Below, piece by piece: positions 1 through 7,359 of a stretch of DNA of 11,989 nucleotides. Position numbers and translations under genes: made by a program. The notes beneath the pieces are model-generated. The model searched no databases. It was not told the DNA's origin and saw only the letters and a list, made by a program, of their open reading frames with translations. Origin of the DNA: Petrotoga sp. UBA5851 (lineage in GTDB: Bacteria; Thermotogota; Thermotogae; Petrotogales; Petrotogaceae); NCBI GenBank assembly GCA_002431635.1, contig DJGH01000023.1, forward strand, positions 4,198 through 16,186. The letters run 5' to 3'. Numbering within the stretch: the stretch's first letter is position 1; every line of letters begins with the position of its first letter.

Positions 1-1570
1 GGGGAGACATTGAAAATTCATCGAGACCAAGTCCAAGGAGAAGATAAGCCATAACCTCGTCTCCGGCTGCTTCCCCGCACATTCCCACATCAATTCCTTT
101 TTTGTGCCCATTTTCTATAACTGTTTTTATAAGCCTTAACACTGCTGGATTATACTGATTGTACAGTTCCGATATTTTATGATTCATTCTGTCAACCGCC
201 GTTGTATACTGAATAAGATCGTTTGTACCTATACTGAAGAAATCGCATTCTTCAGCCAGAATATCCGAGATCACAGCAGCCGAAGGTACTTCAATCATTA
301 TTCCGGTCTGAATTGAACGGTCGTATTCTATAGATTTTTTATCAAGCTCTTGCATACATTCGCTTACTATTTGCTTGGCAGCCCTTAGTTCTTCAAGACA
401 GCTTATCATGGGAAACATTATTCTTGCCCTTCCGAAAACACTCGCCCTGAGTATCGCCCTGAGCTGTTTTTTAAACATCTCCTTTTTTTCAAGGCAGATT
501 CTTATGGCGCGAAAACCCAGAAAAGGATTGTCCTCTTTTTCAAGTCCGAGATACGGGACATCTTTATCTCCTCCTATATCAAGGGTTCTTATTATGACAG
601 GTTTTGATTTCATATTTAAAAGTACTTTTTTATATACCTCAAGCTGTTCTTCCTCAGAGGGTTCACTGTCTCTGTTCATATATAAAAACTCTGTTCGGAA
701 CAGTCCGACTCCCTGTGCACCGTTTTCAAGTGCAGCGGAGGTATCGTTCTGTGAAGCAATATTTGCATAAAGCTCAACCTGGTGACTGTCGATGGTAAAA
801 GTTTTTTTATCTTTAAACTGCATTAGCAGTTTTTTATAGTTCTCCCGGGAAATTTTTATTTTCTCATATCTTTGTATAATCTTCTCATCCGGGCGGATAA
901 AAACCTCCCCACTTTCACCGTCAAATACTATGAAAGATCCTGTTTCTACCTGTTCTGTTATCCCTGTTGCACCTACGATGGCCGGAATTCCGAGATTCCT
1001 CGCTATTATGGCTGCGTGAGAGGTTCTGCCTCCGCCTTCTGTTATTATGCCGCAGACTTTTTGACTGTCCATAGACGCTGTGTCCGAAGGTGAAAGCTCA
1101 CGGGCAACTATTACAGATCCGTCAGGCATAGCTTCAAGCCCCGTTCCCGTACCAAGAATACTTTTCACCACTCTCATTCCGACATCCTTCACATCGGCAG
1201 CTCTTTCACGTATGTACTCATCTTCTATATTCATAAACTGTATATAAAACTCGTCCGCTGTTTTCATTACAGCATAGGCTGCGCAGAGTTTCTCAGATTC
1301 AATATGGTCTCTGACAGTCTGAACAAACTCATCGTCCTGCAAAATCATCAGATGGGCCTGAAAAATTTCTGCGTCATCCTTTCCGAGTTTCGCCCCGGAA
1401 GTTTCTATAAGCTCTTGCAGTTCAAAAGCACTTTTTTCAAGTGCCTTTTCAAGGATTGAGAGTTCTTTTTCCATACTGTCGGAGTATTTTTGAAGACTTT
1501 CAACTTCTATTTTTTTCAAAAGGAATACTTTTCCTATGGCTATACCAGGTGAAACTGCCGTGGCCTTCAT
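1..1570 (-). CDS. ptsI: PTS Enzyme I (phosphoenolpyruvate-protein phosphotransferase), 3' end cut by window edge
   Basis: Cytosolic enzyme that takes phosphate from phosphoenolpyruvate and passes it to HPr. The ATG at 1570 follows an AGGTGA-type ribosome binding site and begins MKATAVSPGIAIGK, a normal EI N-terminus. The swivelling phosphohistidine domain has GGRTSHAAIMAR with active-site His185 (codon 1016-1018). The PEP-binding barrel shows GLFRTEFLYM, a TLDIGGDKD segment, and GMCGEAAGD with the catalytic Cys498 (codon 77-79). Both active-site residues lie four positions before their E. coli EI counterparts (His189, Cys502), so the protein is collinear with the family. 523 codons are visible and roughly 50 C-terminal ones are missing; the last visible residues (LDEFSMS) match the usual LSMS region. 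It is the last visible gene of the operon, 8 nt after HPr. Family assignment is certain; whether it is a dedicated or the only EI of the genome is unknown. Confidence 0.97.
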   Translation of the reverse strand, partial: MKATAVSPGIAIGKVFLLKKIEVESLQKYSDSMEKELSILEKALEKSAFELQELIETSGAKLGKDDAEIFQAHLMILQDDEFVQTVRDHIESEKLCAAYAVMKTADEFYIQFMNIEDEYIRERAADVKDVGMRVVKSILGTGTGLEAMPDGSVIVARELSPSDTASMDSQKVCGIITEGGGRTSHAAIIARNLGIPAIVGATGITEQVETGSFIVFDGESGEVFIRPDEKIIQRYEKIKISRENYKKLLMQFKDKKTFTIDSHQVELYANIASQNDTSAALENGAQGVGLFRTEFLYMNRDSEPSEEEQLEVYKKVLLNMKSKPVIIRTLDIGGDKDVPYLGLEKEDNPFLGFRAIRICLEKKEMFKKQLRAILRASVFGRARIMFPMISCLEELRAAKQIVSECMQELDKKSIEYDRSIQTGIMIEVPSAAVISDILAEECDFFSIGTNDLIQYTTAVDRMNHKISELYNQYNPAVLRLIKTVIENGHKKGIDVGMCGEAAGDEVMAYLLLGLGLDEFSMSP

Positions 1571-1578
1571 ATTATCAC

Positions 1579-1839
1579 CTACTCGCTAAAAGCCTTTATG
1601 AGTGCGCTTAATCTTTCCAAGGCAGCTTCTTCATCTTTTCCTTCTGCCCGGAGCTCTATTTGAGTACCTTTGCCAGCTCCCATTCCCAAAACGTTCAGAA
1701 TGCTTTTGCCGTTGTATTCTTTTCCGCCCTTTACCAAAGTTATTTTGGCCTCGAAACTCTTGGCAAGCTTAACAAATTCCGATGCCGGCCTTGCATGGAG
1801 ACCGGTTTCATTCTGTAAGATTATCTCTATTGATTTCAT
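1579..1839 (-). CDS. ptsH: HPr-like phosphocarrier protein (86 aa)
   Basis: Small cytosolic PTS phosphocarrier between Enzyme I and downstream acceptors. I chose the ATG at 1839 because it puts the phosphorylated histidine (TGLHARPA) at exactly residue 15 and the regulatory serine (GKSILNVLG) at residue 46, the standard HPr numbering. AGGAG lies 8 nt upstream. A GTG at 1848 would add three residues and overlap yhfW, but it is less well placed. The C-terminal helix (EEAALERLSALIKAF) is complete. Ser46 in a KSI context is what HPr kinase/phosphorylase recognises in Firmicutes and some other phyla, so the protein could respond to catabolite control as well as carry phosphate. The start lies 2 nt after the yhfW stop and EI follows directly, so HPr and EI are translated as a pair inside a catabolic operon. 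Confidence 0.95.
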   Translation of the reverse strand: MKSIEIILQNETGLHARPASEFVKLAKSFEAKITLVKGGKEYNGKSILNVLGMGAGKGTQIELRAEGKDEEAALERLSALIKAFSE

Positions 1840-1841
1840 AC

Positions 1842-3065
1842 TCAGCACTCCTCTTTTTTTGATAAAAGTTTCAGGAAGGACTCCCCGTTTTCAGGTTTTT
1901 CTGTTTCAAAGTAATCAGCAACAGTCATTCCTATATCTGAAAGGGTTTTACGATCTCCAATAAAAATGTTCTGTACTCCTTTTTTGTATATCAGTATCGG
2001 AACATTTTCTCTTGTATGGTGTGAATGTCCTATTGTCGGATCATTTCCATGATCTGCCATGACTACCATGATATCCTGTGGATTAAGTAGCGGCATAAGC
2101 CTGCTGATATATTTGTCTGCAACACTGAGCCTGTCAGCATATAGAAAGCCGTCTTCTTTATGCCCGGCAAGATCTGTTTCCTGTACATTAGTACATATAA
2201 ACCCATTTTCCATTTCCATTGCCTTTTCTATGGTCTTTTCCATCACATATGCGGTATCAACACCCGGAATACTTTCACCAAAAGGGTTTTCAACAATATC
2301 AGCTACTTTGCCTATCAAAACCGTTTTTATTCCTTTTTTTCCTAGCAGGCTGGGAATCTGTACACGTGAATCTATTCCATAGCCAAGATGCTGAACAAAG
2401 TACCCTTCATCATATACTCCGGATCCGGGTGCATTTATTCCAGCATATATCCCATCTTTTATCTCATATGCTCCGATAATTTTTTCAACCGGAACATTCC
2501 TTCCTCCGAAAACAATCACTCTTGATACATGAACCTCATCCCTTACTATTCTGGCAATTTCAGCTTCTTTTTCAAACGGTATTTTATCAAAAGTCGCAGT
2601 AACGTTGTATGCCTGCCCGCCGTCTGCTTCCAGATTATCACCGACCGTTACGCAACCGTCAACCAAAAGCACCCTAAGATTTCCTTTCCCTATGAAGCTT
2701 ACACTGTGACCTTTTTGGATAAGTTTATTACTTACCGCTTCGATTGATTTTGAAAAAGGTTCCATGACCGGATGTCTTGGTTTTGTTCCCATTATCTCCT
2801 GATGCCCATAGAATGTATCGGCATTGAAGTGCATAAGCGCAGACCTGCCCCATACTGCCTGTGGATTTTTTTTCATGATATCTGTTTCATAATCCAGAGT
2901 ATTCATCAGTCCGAGTTTTTCAAGTCCACTGAGTTTAAGGCCTTTTACTTTTTCAAATATATGCAAAGCTGTATTCGCACCGGTATCCTGAGGCCTTACT
3001 CTTGGAACATCCTCCATAAAGCCTACCCCAAAGCTGTCAAGCACGATAACTATAAACTTTCCCAT
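1842..3065 (-). CDS. yhfW: YhfW-like phosphopentomutase/alkaline-phosphatase-superfamily enzyme
   Basis: 407-residue two-metal (probably Mn) enzyme of the alkaline phosphatase superfamily, related to phosphopentomutase (DeoB) and cofactor-independent phosphoglycerate mutase. Visible metal and active-site residues are Asp10 (VLDSFGVG), the phospho-acceptor Thr84 with His88 (ADTFYGHQEIMG), Asp298 and His302 (TDLAGH), Asp338-His339 (MADHGND) and His350 (HHTRENVP). DeoB has GHWE where this has GHQE, and Asp298/His302 have the four-residue spacing of phosphoglycerate mutase rather than DeoB's five. The central cap (about residues 95-220), which holds substrate in DeoB, looks unlike DeoB's. So it probably moves or removes phosphate on a different compound. 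The ATG at 3065 has GGGAG 8-9 nt upstream, inside the end of yhfX. Length is close to E. coli YhfW. Not a true deoB, in my view; exact reaction unknown. Confidence 0.9.
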   Translation of the reverse strand: MGKFIVIVLDSFGVGFMEDVPRVRPQDTGANTALHIFEKVKGLKLSGLEKLGLMNTLDYETDIMKKNPQAVWGRSALMHFNADTFYGHQEIMGTKPRHPVMEPFSKSIEAVSNKLIQKGHSVSFIGKGNLRVLLVDGCVTVGDNLEADGGQAYNVTATFDKIPFEKEAEIARIVRDEVHVSRVIVFGGRNVPVEKIIGAYEIKDGIYAGINAPGSGVYDEGYFVQHLGYGIDSRVQIPSLLGKKGIKTVLIGKVADIVENPFGESIPGVDTAYVMEKTIEKAMEMENGFICTNVQETDLAGHKEDGFLYADRLSVADKYISRLMPLLNPQDIMVVMADHGNDPTIGHSHHTRENVPILIYKKGVQNIFIGDRKTLSDIGMTVADYFETEKPENGESFLKLLSKKEEC

Positions 3066-3069
3066 TAAA

Positions 3070-4227
3070 TCATCTCCCGATTATTTTTCCCTGGCTGTCA
3101 TAGACACCCAACAACTTTGTCTGGCCGCCGGATAAGTCCACAACCGCGACATTGCTTCTGGTAACAAAGATCTGTGACCTGAAAGACATAACCACACACT
3201 GCCCGACTTCATGGCTGTGCTGTAGCTGTATATGATAGTCTATGCTCTGCGGATCAGGCATTATGACTTTATCCGTCACGCTTGCGCTTAAGCTGCTGCC
3301 TATTATGGCATTTTCCATATGTGAACGCCGGTAATGTCCTCCCCCGAAAATATATGCGCTTGCAGAAAAGTTATGTGATACTTCAGAAACATAAACCATT
3401 GCAGGAAGCTCTTCAAGGTCAAAGTCCCTGTGCATAGGCGTAGTTCCCGTAAGCCCGTGGCCCGGTTCCCCATGTGTTCCTCCCATGTCCGATATTTTTT
3501 GAACTGTGCGGACACAGGTAACGGACGGCATATTTATCTGGGTTAGTGAAATACCGTTCCTAATACAGATCTCCTCTGCTTTTTTCAGCGTAAGCACATT
3601 GTGCGTAGGCATAATATCTTTCTGTTTTTCATCGTATATAAAACAGGGAAAAGAGGTCAGTCCGGTAAGTTTTACATTTTTGAGTTTTTTTATACTATTT
3701 ATAAGCCCTGAAAGCTCTTCAAGCCTGAACCCGGCATTTTGTGAAGGATATATCTCATCCTTGTCGTCATATACCCGCAGCATTATATCTTGTACTTTTC
3801 CCAAAGCGCAGGCTTGCTCGTCTATCTCTCTTATCTTCTGGTATGAATAAACCGTAACTATCAAAGGATCAGCCATAAGAATCTTTTTTATACTATTGTG
3901 GGGAATCTGTACAAGATGTCCGACATTTCCAATTTTTATGTTATTTTCGATAAGGTTTTGGGCTTCCCTGAAATCAACTGTAACTGCTCCCTCATAGCCT
4001 ATCTCTGAAATTCTTGATGCAATCAGAGGATTTCTTCCAAGCTGCTTGGTCATAAAGTAAAGCTTTACTCCGCATTTATCAGCTTCATCTTTTATCTTAC
4101 GGGCATTAATAACTAAAGTGTTGATATCTATTAGATAGGTGTCGGGCGATATCTGGCCGCTTTGGTGAAGATCAAAAGCAGCCTGTATAAGCTGCGGGTT
4201 TCTTTTAATGGTTTTTTCCAGGAACAT
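3070..4227 (-). CDS. yhfX: YhfX-like PLP enzyme, alanine racemase N-terminal fold
   Basis: 385-residue fold-type-III PLP protein. The expected cofactor lysine is Lys61 in YFMTKQLGRNP, at the end of the first barrel strand where alanine racemase has its KADAYG lysine. The following barrel strands have the family pattern (GYEGAVTVDFREAQ, LTGLTSFPCF). A distinctive MGGTHGEPGHGLTGTTP segment around residue 250 and YIFGGGHYRR around 300 lead into a beta-rich C-terminal part. These are features of the YhfX group rather than of catabolic alanine racemase. It probably racemises or epimerises an amino acid-like compound, or otherwise acts at C-alpha; the substrate is unknown. The ATG at 4227 follows GAGGTGA, which overlaps the yhfS stop 4 nt upstream. 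The stop codon lies within the ribosome binding site of yhfW, so translation is probably coupled. Length matches E. coli YhfX closely. Confidence 0.9.
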   Translation of the reverse strand: MFLEKTIKRNPQLIQAAFDLHQSGQISPDTYLIDINTLVINARKIKDEADKCGVKLYFMTKQLGRNPLIASRISEIGYEGAVTVDFREAQNLIENNIKIGNVGHLVQIPHNSIKKILMADPLIVTVYSYQKIREIDEQACALGKVQDIMLRVYDDKDEIYPSQNAGFRLEELSGLINSIKKLKNVKLTGLTSFPCFIYDEKQKDIMPTHNVLTLKKAEEICIRNGISLTQINMPSVTCVRTVQKISDMGGTHGEPGHGLTGTTPMHRDFDLEELPAMVYVSEVSHNFSASAYIFGGGHYRRSHMENAIIGSSLSASVTDKVIMPDPQSIDYHIQLQHSHEVGQCVVMSFRSQIFVTRSNVAVVDLSGGQTKLLGVYDSQGKIIGR

Positions 4228-4231
4228 GGCG

Positions 4232-5344
4232 TCACCTCACCCTCATTACGGAAGAAACCGACTGTTCAAGTATTCTTATGATGGTTTTGGCACCGCTGCG
4301 CATAGGATTTATCCTTATCATCCTTTTTTCAAGTGAAGGATCTGCCTGCCTGAATGTACCGGAAATTCTGTAAAAAAGAGGACAAAACTCATACTTTGAC
4401 TCTGAACCTACAGGATTTGGAATCGCCCCAAGCTCCTGAGCAAGTACAAGAACCTTTGCTGCGATATCTTCGTAGAATTCAACCAAAAGCACTTTAGATT
4501 GTGCATTGGCAATATATGCTTTTTTTACCCCTTTTATATTTCCGGAGTTTATATACTCAAAAACCTCCTGGATTACTTCGGCCTGTATGGCCAAGCTTAC
4601 CGGGGCATAGATCATGCCGCTGAGAGCATCCAATGCTTCATGGCCCTGAACCTGTCCGCCCCCCGAATAGTTCATTGACCTTATTTTATCTATAAACTCC
4701 TTTTTACCGGTAATACATCCTACTCCCTCGGGTCCAAGAAGTTTGAACGCTGAAAAAGCCGAAAGATCAGCTCCACACTGTACACCAGTTTTGGGAGTTT
4801 TCATAACAGCATAATTATCATCTACAATAACTGTAAGCCCAGGCCTTTCGCTTTTTATACACCGGATAACTTCCTGCAGACTGTAGCTGTCATCTATCTT
4901 CTGGCGTGTATGCTGGATGAGTACCCCGTTTATCTGGGGATTACATTGCACCTTTTCTTTTATGTCCTCAATTTTATTAAAATCTGCACATATGACCTTA
5001 AGCCCCATGTTTTTTATGGTTACGTCTGTGGTAGGATAAACCGGAGCGTCATGTATAAGCACTGTATCTGCAGGAGAAAGACAGGAAATCATGGCCCATC
5101 TTATAGCTCCTGTTCCTGCGCCTCTTACAAGGATTGCCGACTGTACATCAAAAAAATCACTTATGGCTTTTTCGGCCTGTTTGGTGGTATGGGGCATATT
5201 AATATCTAAAGCAACCCCAAGATCGCCGCGGTTTAATATCTCTTTTCCAGTAAAGTTGTGGGTTATGCACTCTATCATCCTGAACTGGAGCTCTTTTGCC
5301 TGTTCAACTGTCAAGGATTCCAAAGGATACGTATTAAATATCAA
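4232..5344 (-). CDS. yhfS: YhfS-like fold-type-I PLP-dependent enzyme (aminotransferase class V/I-like)
   Basis: 370-residue PLP enzyme. The cofactor lysine is Lys201 in FSAFKLLGPEGVGC, about 25 residues after the PLP-pyridine aspartate in VIVDDNYAV (Asp175/176). A glycine-rich phosphate-binding turn (RGAGTGAIRW) lies near residues 74-83. This layout is that of aminotransferases and Cys/Met-metabolism lyases, so a transaminase, lyase or ammonia-lyase activity is possible; the substrate is unknown. Translation starts at a TTG (5344) that overlaps the php stop in the string TTGA. GGGAG lies 9 nt upstream and no in-frame ATG gives the conserved N-terminus. The overlap and the non-ATG start suggest production depends on reinitiation after php. 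It belongs to the same family as E. coli YhfS, but here it lies between php and yhfX rather than at the end of the cluster. Confidence 0.88.
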   Translation of the reverse strand: MIFNTYPLESLTVEQAKELQFRMIECITHNFTGKEILNRGDLGVALDINMPHTTKQAEKAISDFFDVQSAILVRGAGTGAIRWAMISCLSPADTVLIHDAPVYPTTDVTIKNMGLKVICADFNKIEDIKEKVQCNPQINGVLIQHTRQKIDDSYSLQEVIRCIKSERPGLTVIVDDNYAVMKTPKTGVQCGADLSAFSAFKLLGPEGVGCITGKKEFIDKIRSMNYSGGGQVQGHEALDALSGMIYAPVSLAIQAEVIQEVFEYINSGNIKGVKKAYIANAQSKVLLVEFYEDIAAKVLVLAQELGAIPNPVGSESKYEFCPLFYRISGTFRQADPSLEKRMIRINPMRSGAKTIIRILEQSVSSVMRVR

Positions 5345-6231
5345 AACACATCACTCCCAAAAATCTTCAATGGATTGTTTTTCAGCATATTCTGAATATC
5401 TTCCTCCCTGGTTCCTGCCTTTCTGAGCTGCGGAACGAAAAAATCAAGAAGATAACTGTACCCCTTACCACCGAAAGCTTTCATATGTGACTTTCTTGTT
5501 ATGTCCATTGAAAGCACCATTCTTTCGGAATATCCCTGGCTGCAAAGATAATGAACCACTTCCAGACGTTTTTCATCACTAAGGTAGTTTTCTTTTCCTA
5601 CTGTGTCTATCTCTACGTAAGGACCCAGATTGATTATCTTTTTTATATACTGTGCGTCTCCTTTTAAGTCTGTATGCCCTATTATTATCTTATTCAGATC
5701 AGCTCCGTACTCTTTGAATATACTTATCTGTTCAATAGCCATAGTGCCAAGAGTAGTATGCGTGGTTATGGGCACTCCTGTGTTATTATGAGCCATGCAG
5801 GCAGCTTTAAGAACTTTGAGCTCGGAGGGGGTAATTGTATCAAGTGATGTTCCGACCTCTCCTATTATCCCGGCGTGTACTCCGCTTCCCTCTATGCCTC
5901 TAAGTATCTCATCCTCCATTATTCCGCAAAGCTCTTTTTCACTCTTGTCCTTGACATACAGAGGAAGAAAAGGATCTTTATAAAAACCGGTTGAAAAAAT
6001 AAAGTTCATCCCTGTCTCTTCCATCAGCTTTATTACATAACTGATGTCTCTTCCCATACCTATATTAGTCACTTCAACTATATTTGAAACATTTTTTTCC
6101 TTAAGCTCGGATACTTCGGATCTGGTTTGTTCGTAGCAGTCAAGTCTGCAATCTTCATCCTTTTTTATACCTGAAAGATCAAGCTTCATATGTTCGTGCA
6201 TATATGTATATCCGTCTTTTAAAATTTTCAG
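5341..6231 (-). CDS. php: Phosphotriesterase homology protein (PHP), probable CTG start
   Basis: Binuclear-metal TIM-barrel hydrolase of the phosphotriesterase/amidohydrolase superfamily. An ATG at 6201 would begin directly with MHEH, cutting off the first barrel strand. Reading upstream in frame adds KILKDGYTY back to a CTG at 6231, which overlaps the amidase stop as CTGA and has AAGGA 6-7 nt upstream. With this start the ligands fall at His12, His14, Glu125 (IIGEVGTS), His158 (TTHTT), His186 (IIGHTD) and Asp243 (SMDITR), the same numbers as I recall for E. coli PHP; 296 residues. Glu125 replaces the carbamylated lysine of true phosphotriesterases, as is typical of PHP. Known relatives hydrolyse lactones, carboxylate esters or phosphodiesters rather than pesticides. 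The role in this pathway is unknown. The gene overlaps both neighbours by 4 nt. Confidence 0.9.
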   Translation of the reverse strand: MKILKDGYTYMHEHMKLDLSGIKKDEDCRLDCYEQTRSEVSELKEKNVSNIVEVTNIGMGRDISYVIKLMEETGMNFIFSTGFYKDPFLPLYVKDKSEKELCGIMEDEILRGIEGSGVHAGIIGEVGTSLDTITPSELKVLKAACMAHNNTGVPITTHTTLGTMAIEQISIFKEYGADLNKIIIGHTDLKGDAQYIKKIINLGPYVEIDTVGKENYLSDEKRLEVVHYLCSQGYSERMVLSMDITRKSHMKAFGGKGYSYLLDFFVPQLRKAGTREEDIQNMLKNNPLKIFGSDVF

Positions 6232-7313
6232 TCACCGTCCTTGAAAGTATATTCGTTATGTCTTCTCAGAAAAGATCTGTGAAAGTACTCTTGCACAAGA
6301 CTACTTTGCATAAATTTATAGGCTGTATGATCCGCAAGGGAGATAAGTTTTGAAAAACATGCTGCTCCGCTTGAAGCACACAGAAGAATCCCTTTTGAAA
6401 AAACATCACATGGAATGCCTACAGCACTGCAGTTAAGCATGTTGGCGATCCTGAGAAGATTTTTACCGGATCTGGCCTGACTTGCCTTGGTATCCGAAAA
6501 ACTTCCATACACACTGTCACCTATGCCCATAGTATCAACCGGACCTTCGGCACACACTACAACATCTGCATTGGCAAATATCACTTTCATAGCTTTTATA
6601 GAGCTTTCCCTGTCCATAAAATCAGGATACTCAAACTCTCTTACTTCCAAATTTTCTACACCGTCCAGCACACCTGACAAAAGCTCCATATGATTTTTTC
6701 CGTCAGGCGATGTAAGGTTACATGGAACTGCAACGGTAATTTTTCCAGTATCAGAGCCATACTCCCCGGTCAAAACTTTTACTGCTTCTTTCATTATGCT
6801 GTAATCATATGAAATCAATCCTGTTCCCGCAGAAAATTCTATCCCGTCGGTAGACTTTTTTTTAGACTGTGCCTGATAACCAAGGCCTTTAAGAAGACAG
6901 GAAAAAAGGTTCAGGGAAAATGCCGGACCCAAAACCGATCCCCCTCCATCTGTGGCCAGAGCAATATCGTTTATTCCATAAAGAACATTTACCGCACCTG
7001 CCGATGAAGACCCGGTCATTATGCCGGCGGAAAACGGATTACGCAGATTCACATCAACGGCACGTCCGCCGTCGGACATCTTGTCCAGCGTATTAAATAT
7101 AAAGTTGGCTTGGGAAAGTTTTTTAACGGCTCTCTCATTAACCCCGGAGCTGTTCTTTACTCCCATAAGATAAACTTTTTGCCATCTTTCCATTTTTTCT
7201 GTCAGTATATCCGGAACATCATGGTTGATTTTTTCTATAGTGGTTCCCAAAAACTCAAAGGCTCTGAGCTGTTTTTTATATATGCTGTAAATAAGTTCTT
7301 CTCTTTTATCCAT
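6228..7313 (-). CDS. Short divergent amidase-signature enzyme
   Basis: 361-residue protein that I assign to the amidase signature family. Its Ser-Ser-Lys triad can be picked out as Lys53 (MGVKNSSG), cis-Ser102 (MTGSSSAGAV) and nucleophile Ser126 (ATDGGGSVLGPA). The 24-residue gap between the two serines equals that in fatty acid amide hydrolase (217/241), and the region between Lys53 and Ser102 contains the usual V-x-x-L-x-x-A helix (NERAVKKLSQANFI). The protein is about 100-130 residues shorter than ordinary amidases. The Lys-to-Ser distance is also short and the downstream region is poorly conserved, so the substrate pocket is probably different. The likely reaction is hydrolysis of an amide or ammonia release from one. 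I know of no such gene in the E. coli yhf cluster. ATG 7313 is preferred over GTG 7319 because of AAGG 7 nt before it. It lies between yhfT and php and shares CTGA with php. Confidence 0.8.
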   Translation of the reverse strand: MDKREELIYSIYKKQLRAFEFLGTTIEKINHDVPDILTEKMERWQKVYLMGVKNSSGVNERAVKKLSQANFIFNTLDKMSDGGRAVDVNLRNPFSAGIMTGSSSAGAVNVLYGINDIALATDGGGSVLGPAFSLNLFSCLLKGLGYQAQSKKKSTDGIEFSAGTGLISYDYSIMKEAVKVLTGEYGSDTGKITVAVPCNLTSPDGKNHMELLSGVLDGVENLEVREFEYPDFMDRESSIKAMKVIFANADVVVCAEGPVDTMGIGDSVYGSFSDTKASQARSGKNLLRIANMLNCSAVGIPCDVFSKGILLCASSGAACFSKLISLADHTAYKFMQSSLVQEYFHRSFLRRHNEYTFKDGD

Positions 7314-7331
7314 AGCCACACCTTATTTTAA

Positions 7332-7356
7332 AAATGGAGGCATAAAGCCTCCATTT
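7332..7356 (-). terminator. Intercistronic stem-loop between yhfT and the amidase gene
   Basis: Perfect 9-bp inverted repeat AAATGGAGG / CCTCCATTT around a 7-nt loop, filling the 40-nt gap after the yhfT stop (7360). Read in the operon direction, the 3' arm ends in five U residues and then AAAA. It therefore resembles a weak intrinsic terminator or an RNA-processing/stability hairpin rather than a full stop. It separates the regulator/transport half from the enzyme half and would lower or uncouple enzyme expression. The amidase ribosome binding site starts just downstream. Confidence 0.6.
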
Positions 7357-7359
7357 CAT

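Noticed and set aside
375..1093. Plus-strand open frames opposite Enzyme I
   Set aside because: They are antisense to a clearly conserved EI reading frame, have no ribosome binding sites of note and encode low-complexity Ser/Phe-rich sequence typical of reverse-strand shadows.
1579..1848. GTG start at 1848 for HPr
   Set aside because: It would shift His15 and Ser46 to 18 and 49 and leaves almost no spacing to AGGAG; ATG 1839 fits both criteria.
3070..4227. Annotation as alanine racemase
   Set aside because: Only the N-terminal barrel and Lys61 match; the middle and C-terminal motifs are those of the YhfX group, and nothing in the operon points to cell-wall alanine supply.
5341..6231. Annotation as an organophosphate-degrading phosphotriesterase
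   Set aside because: The bridging residue is Glu125, not a carbamylated lysine, which is the PHP-type site; family members with this site do not show that activity.
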